Assembly (NCBI GenBank): GCA_035361075.1
Contig: DAOSBX010000042.1
Span: 1 to 27,061 of the forward strand
DNA from: Candidatus Hydrogenedens sp.
Lineage (GTDB): Bacteria; Hydrogenedentota; Hydrogenedentia; Hydrogenedentales; Hydrogenedentaceae
Length of the DNA: 27,061 nt
Reading direction: 5' to 3'
Within the stretch, counting starts at the first letter, position 1. Each line of letters begins with the position of its first letter. The notes below the pieces were generated by a model. It worked only from the letters and a program-made list of their open reading frames with translations. It searched no databases and was not told where the DNA came from. Below, one piece after another: positions 24,501 to 27,061 of the stretch. The position numbers and the translations under genes are program-made.

Positions 24501-24581
24501 ATTCAACTGTATAATGCACCAGGTAAAGGCTATATTATACAAGAAGGTACAGAAGACGGATTCGCTCCACTTTTAAATTAA
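21525..24581 (+). CDS. large secreted EF-hand array protein with EGE linkers, an Ig-like (DUF11-type) domain and a dockerin-like tail
   Basis: This 1018-residue exported protein starts with a signal peptide (about 1-24, ending SPWAQTA). Residues 47-757 hold 17 recognisable 12-residue EF-hand loops (for example DTNGDGGLSLDE) and one degraded loop. They are arranged as two four-loop blocks and five two-loop blocks; most two-loop blocks open with a DPC-type motif. Linkers rich in EGE (IEGEIWEGEV, GWEGWEGEPSFEGE, IEGEIWPPIEGE) lie between most blocks. A Gly-rich stretch (GGPGGPGG) follows, then a beta-rich domain at about 793-915 resembling DUF11/CARDB surface domains (VTVILTIRNPQRL). The tail begins HSADSNRDWAISLTE at residue 923 and repeats a dockerin-like motif twice. 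The protein should bind many calcium ions; role (adhesion, scaffold or envelope structure) is unknown. Confidence 0.88.
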   Translation: MNKITTLTMIGFMMVLLSPWAQTATNPPCPLPNDPNAILDIIWPLVDTNGDGGLSLDELSALYPVPEQYFTMFDTNRDGKVDRQEFQPIIALLQVYLPAGILSLVDTNGDALIQYEEVSAYVSSDQFKMLDRNMNGVIDCEDVGEPPIDIEGETWEGEIIIEGEIWEGEVIPPETNPCDWVDLAISSFDELDQNSDGVITKDELNFPIILIYPPIVDFDVLFSAFDLDSNGEITMEELKAWAEECGYNGGGDNGECPLPTTDIRSIIEIFFPLVDLDNNGQISKEEIEKILTIINRFLSGYSLNLTDNLDEIFAIADLNKDGGLSIEEIVFELTLLAPQVGIDPNNVLSMVDKNGNQMIDYDEVSQYLTEDQFASIDFNANGLIDCNDLNTVLYLLNGGWEGWEGEPSFEGEIPLDLCALGPIALEYFDMLDANKDGKITRDELITTLTVVYPIPVDPATVDMLFAEFDLDGDSAISREEIQTIIDSLCNIVIEGEPWPIEGEIDIPTDPCLIAPIVLQSFEYIDQNGDGAITLDEVTGPVIMIYPLPINQELIVEIFKKLDLNADESITKDELNEIIANCDEIIPIEGEIWPPIEGEIEIPRDPCIIAPIVLKYFEYIDQNGDGAITLDEITGLVSINITLPIDSSILTEIFTQFDLNADGKVVIEEVKKILEDCNIVPGGEGEVDIPDVWDPCRLAQYLLKLYGEIGQQESDLSIEDITNLISTALQSPIDMTWLTKAIMLLDLDANGTLTMNELQSIIDKCTNAWQGGTGENGTGGPGGPGGENQPTTLILERATTNNKRYWPGQLVTVILTIRNPQRLRISALGLQETLPTGWELQSIIETSGASVAPSQGATGTLEFAWMNIPPFPVKVAYTVLVPNDADGTAVFSGQVLYRTPDSEELRSPVCETVLLKGWAPEQAHSADSNRDWAISLTEMLRVIQMFNSGGYGCDETSEDGFMPGEGKHRNCRPHTADYRIQDWKIDLSELLRQIQLYNAPGKGYIIQEGTEDGFAPLLN
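21975..22032 (+). repeat. EGE linker 1 of the EF-hand array protein
   Basis: Codons for a Glu-Gly-Glu rich linker (IEGETWEGE, IEGEIWEGE). Similar linkers occur at about 22720-22765, 23001-23037, 23284-23330 and 23565-23590, before or between the EF-hand modules. They look like flexible, acidic spacers. Confidence 0.7.
23049..23147 (+). repeat. internal duplication, copy 1 (two-loop EF-hand module)
   Basis: This 99-base segment, starting GACCCGTGC, is closely similar to 23334-23432. It encodes DPCLIAPIV then IDQNGDGAITLDEVTG. The offset between copies is exactly 285 bases (95 codons), so the frame is kept. Confidence 0.8.
23334..23432 (+). repeat. internal duplication, copy 2 (two-loop EF-hand module)
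   Basis: Second copy of the 99-base segment. It encodes DPCIIAPIV then IDQNGDGAITLDEITG. Differences are mostly silent or conservative, which points to a fairly recent module duplication. Confidence 0.8.
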
Positions 24582-24605
24582 AGACCATTACACATTAGAT
24601 ATATC

Positions 24606-24638
24606 GGGAGATGAAGTTAAACTTTATCTCCCTTTTTT
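24606..24638 (+). terminator. rho-independent terminator after the EF-hand gene
   Basis: GGGAGATGAAGT (24606-24617) pairs with ACTTTATCTCCC (24621-24632) across a TAA loop: a 12-bp stem with one G-U pair, followed by TTTTTT (24633-24638). It ends the plus-strand transcript just before the convergent methyltransferase gene. Confidence 0.88.
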
Positions 24639-24645
24639 ATTTTAG

Positions 24646-25563
24646 TTAAAAATCCTGAAAAATAGAGATATTTTGAGGTGCTATATCTTTTCTTATGTAA
24701 ACACTACATAACCCACCAGAAGAGAAAGGATACCCAGAAGCCTCCTTTATCGCTAACTCACCTGATAGAAAAATTCCATCACTTTTGATAAATGTCTTTA
24801 ATAGTCTCTCTAAAATAAGAGGTGTGAATCCTGAGGAATAACATGTGAAAAATACAAATAAAGGCGAATAATTACATAGTATCATTAAATCTTCAAACAA
24901 GGCAGATATATGTTGTTCTAACTTCCAAACCTCATTTTTAGGTCCTCTCCCGAAAGAAGGAGGGTCAAGAATAAAACCATTATACGTTTTGTCTCGTCTA
25001 ACTTCTCTTGAAACAAATTTTTTTACATCTTCAACCATCCATCGGGCAGAACTATTATCAAGATTATTTAAAACCATATTCATTTTAGCGAGTTCCACCA
25101 TCCCTTTTGATGAATCAACATGACAAACATTAAATCCTTTTTTCACACATGCAACTGTGGATAAGCCAGTATATGCAAACAAATTTAATACGTTGATATC
25201 GCTACTATTTTCTACTTTGAGATTTAACAAAAGATTCCATAAATGATAATGTTCTGGGAAAAAACCGATATGACCAAAACCAGTTAACTTTGCATAGGCA
25301 TGAAGATTTTTTATAGAAACTGGAAATTGTTGGGGTATTAACCTTCGATATTCCCAGTGCCCTCCACCTTCAGATGAACGAAGATATATTGCGTCAATAT
25401 CTTTATTCCACAGCTCTGGAAGACTTTTGGGATAACATGCTTCTGGTGCTGGACGTATAACTTTATAAGGTCCTATCTGTTCTAACCTAACTCTATCACC
25501 AGAATCAATTAGTTGATAAGAATTATTATCATCCAGGTAATTTTCCAAAGTTTTTGAGTTCAT
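24646..25563 (-). CDS. RlmI-like class I SAM-dependent methyltransferase (putative rRNA/RNA methyltransferase)
   Basis: This 305-residue methyltransferase resembles the catalytic half of the RlmI/RlmK group (COG1092-type), which methylates cytosine or guanine bases in 23S rRNA. Motif I is NLFAYTGLSTVACVKKG (127-143), the Asp that binds the SAM ribose is near 150 (CHVDSSKGM), and the catalytic-type motif is LDPPSFGRG (199-207). The PUA domain of full RlmI is absent; residues 1 to about 110 form a different N-terminal part with a GGGHWEYRR block. Its exact target is unknown. I use the ATG at 25563; an in-frame TTG at 25581 would add 6 residues and neither has a clear ribosome site. The gene is convergent with the EF-hand gene and divergent from the peroxidase. 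Confidence 0.8.
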   Translation of the reverse strand: MNSKTLENYLDDNNSYQLIDSGDRVRLEQIGPYKVIRPAPEACYPKSLPELWNKDIDAIYLRSSEGGGHWEYRRLIPQQFPVSIKNLHAYAKLTGFGHIGFFPEHYHLWNLLLNLKVENSSDINVLNLFAYTGLSTVACVKKGFNVCHVDSSKGMVELAKMNMVLNNLDNSSARWMVEDVKKFVSREVRRDKTYNGFILDPPSFGRGPKNEVWKLEQHISALFEDLMILCNYSPLFVFFTCYSSGFTPLILERLLKTFIKSDGIFLSGELAIKEASGYPFSSGGLCSVYIRKDIAPQNISIFQDF

Positions 25564-25609
25564 AATACTTAAAAAAAGCAATTAAAAATTTTATATTTAT
25601 TCCTGTTAC

Positions 25610-25638
25610 TTGAAAATACTTTTGTAATATATTATACT
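25610..25638 (+). promoter_or_regulatory. promoter for the tri-heme cytochrome c peroxidase gene
   Basis: TTGAAA at 25610-25615, a 17-base spacer, then TATACT at 25633-25638. Transcription would start near 25645, about 43 bases before the ATG, which has AAGGAGA at 25674-25680. Confidence 0.65.
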
Positions 25639-25687
25639 AATATTGGAGACTGGGGTTGGGAAAACAATTTAATAAGGAGAAGAGCGT

Positions 25688-27061
25688 ATGAAGAAGTACA
25701 TTATTGGTCTTATTGTCGTTGGTGTCATTGTCGCATTAGCATTCCCTATCGTAAATCTTATTGTTGGACCACCTGTCGGAACAACAATAACAGACAAAAA
25801 AGTAGATGACCCAACGTTTGCAAAAGTATTACCTATATTAGAAAAAAAGTGTGTGAATTGCCATACAAAAGAATATAAACTTCCATTCTATGCAAACTTC
25901 CCTATTGCTAAAGGAATTATAGAAGCAGATATTAAATTGGGCTTATTCTACATGAACATGCTAAAGGAACTTTTCCCTGGAGAAAACAAACCACCTACAG
26001 AAGTAGCATTAGCAAAAATTGAACACACAACATTAATGAATGAAATGCCTCCATTACGATACATTGCTCTTCATTGGGATAGTATGCTCTCAAAAGAAGA
26101 ACAAAACTTAATTTTAACCTGGGTAAAGTCTACGCGAGCCAAACACTATGCCACAGAAGGTATTCCTGAAAACTTAAAACAAGAAGTTGTCCAACCTTTA
26201 CCTCAAAAGGTAGATGTAGATGAAAAGAAAGTGGCACTTGGAAATAAATTATACCATGACAAAAGATTGTCTAAAGATAACACCCTTGCCTGTGCTGGGT
26301 GCCATGATTTAGCAACAGGTGGTGTTGACCGCAAAAAGTTTTCAGAAGGTGTCGGCGGAGCCATTGGACCTATTAATGCTCCCACTGTTTATAATGCACT
26401 ATTTAACTTCGTTCAATTCTGGGATGGCAGAGCAAAAGATTTACAAGAACAGGCAGATGGTCCCGTAAATAATCCAATTGAAATGGCTTCCAATTGGGAA
26501 GAGGTAACATCTAAATTAAATCAAGATGCAGAATTCACACAGGCTTTCCTTGAAGTCTATCCATCAGGATACAATAAAGACAACTTTACAAACGCCATCG
26601 CAGAATTTGAAAAGACCCTTATAACTCCCAATTCTCGATTCGACCAATTTTTATTAGGGAAAGCAGATGCCCTGAATGCTGAAGAAAAAGAAGGATATGC
26701 TCTATTTAAAAAATATAGATGTGCCACCTGTCATGTAGGCAAAGCTATGGGTGGGCAATCCTATGAAAAGATGGGCTTGAAAACAGATTATTTCAAAGAT
26801 CGTGGTGGAGAAATAAAAGAAGCCGATTTGGGGAGATATAATGTAACGAAAAACGAAGAAGATAAACATAAATTTAAAGTGCCATTACTTCGCAATATTG
26901 CAGTTACACAACCATATCTTCATGATGGTTCTACCGATGACCTACAAAAAGTAGTGAATATCATGCTGAAGTATCAGGTAGGAAAACAGATACCAAAAGC
27001 AGAAGAGGAAAAAATTACAAAGTTCTTAAAGACCCTAACAGGGGAATATCAAGGAAAATTA
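25688..27061 (+). CDS. tri-heme cytochrome c peroxidase, membrane-anchored (3' partial)
   Basis: This frame is open to the right edge (458 codons, no stop) and encodes a periplasmic di-heme peroxidase domain with an extra N-terminal heme domain. A membrane anchor or uncleaved signal lies at about 4-26. The Haem_bd-like N-terminal part has CVNCH (55-59) and a MPPLRYIALHW block (120-130). The peroxidase/MauG part has CAGCH (202-206) and CATCH (345-349), with FWDGRAKDLQEQA and the VPLLRNIAVTQPYLHDGS block. It should reduce H2O2 to water using electrons from a c-type donor. The sequence ends LTGEYQGKL, which in this family is close to the C terminus, so only a few residues are missing. AAGGAGA lies 7 bases before the ATG. 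Confidence 0.92.
   Translation, partial: MKKYIIGLIVVGVIVALAFPIVNLIVGPPVGTTITDKKVDDPTFAKVLPILEKKCVNCHTKEYKLPFYANFPIAKGIIEADIKLGLFYMNMLKELFPGENKPPTEVALAKIEHTTLMNEMPPLRYIALHWDSMLSKEEQNLILTWVKSTRAKHYATEGIPENLKQEVVQPLPQKVDVDEKKVALGNKLYHDKRLSKDNTLACAGCHDLATGGVDRKKFSEGVGGAIGPINAPTVYNALFNFVQFWDGRAKDLQEQADGPVNNPIEMASNWEEVTSKLNQDAEFTQAFLEVYPSGYNKDNFTNAIAEFEKTLITPNSRFDQFLLGKADALNAEEKEGYALFKKYRCATCHVGKAMGGQSYEKMGLKTDYFKDRGGEIKEADLGRYNVTKNEEDKHKFKVPLLRNIAVTQPYLHDGSTDDLQKVVNIMLKYQVGKQIPKAEEEKITKFLKTLTGEYQGKL

Noticed and set aside
1..27061. Mobile elements, tRNA, rRNA, tmRNA, CRISPR arrays or phage genes
   Set aside because: No transposase or integrase frame, no tRNA-like cloverleaf and no repeat-spacer array was recognised by eye. 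A tRNAscan-SE, Infernal or ISfinder run would settle this.

Overview
The window is about 36-37% GC by eye, gene-dense and fully bacterial, with Shine-Dalgarno sites of the AGGAG type and sigma70-like promoters. Several features point to a Gram-negative host: a TolC-type outer-membrane factor, a MacA-like adaptor, a lipoprotein-like signal on a penicillin acylase homologue, and a membrane-anchored multiheme peroxidase. The long secreted protein at 21525-24581 joins calcium-binding EF-hand modules with Glu-Gly-Glu ('EGE') linkers and ends in an unusual dockerin-like tail (HSADxNxDW..ISL.E.LR.IQ). From memory this combination is typical of Candidatus Hydrogenedentota and some neighbouring lineages. 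A low-GC Hydrogenedens-like bacterium is my best guess, but it is inference and not proven here. I saw no insertion sequence, prophage, CRISPR array, tRNA or rRNA gene.

Layout, left to right. (1) Positions 1-5589, + strand: a tripartite efflux operon (TolC-like outer-membrane factor cut by the window edge, MacA-like adaptor, MacB-type ATPase and a separate MacB-type permease). It is followed by 5654-8766, an Eis-like GNAT acetyltransferase translationally close to a Cache/HAMP sensor histidine kinase with no response regulator beside it. (2) Positions 8763-15191, - strand: cysK, metY, a metX-metW gene fusion and a mitochondrial-type aconitase, tightly spaced. They make cysteine from O-acetylserine and homocysteine from O-acylhomoserine, plus one TCA enzyme. 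(3) Positions 15192-15987: a divergent control region with a good promoter, a structured leader, a small RRM RNA-binding protein gene and a perfect 14-bp hairpin. (4) Positions 16003-20774, - strand: a penicillin acylase-family amidase, a pentapeptide-repeat protein, and a probable two-gene unit of a PmtA-like phospholipid methyltransferase plus a Gfo/Idh/MocA oxidoreductase. (5) Positions 20877-24638, + strand: a small secreted dockerin protein and the 1018-residue EF-hand/EGE protein, closed by a strong terminator. (6) Position 24646 to the end: an RlmI-like methyltransferase on the - strand and, divergently, a tri-heme cytochrome c peroxidase that runs off the right edge.

The most notable points are the metX-metW fusion, the EF-hand array protein with its lineage-type sorting tail and its small dockerin neighbour, the structured leader before the RRM gene, and the Eis-like acetyltransferase next to an efflux operon and an orphan kinase. 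Most of the remainder is ordinary housekeeping.
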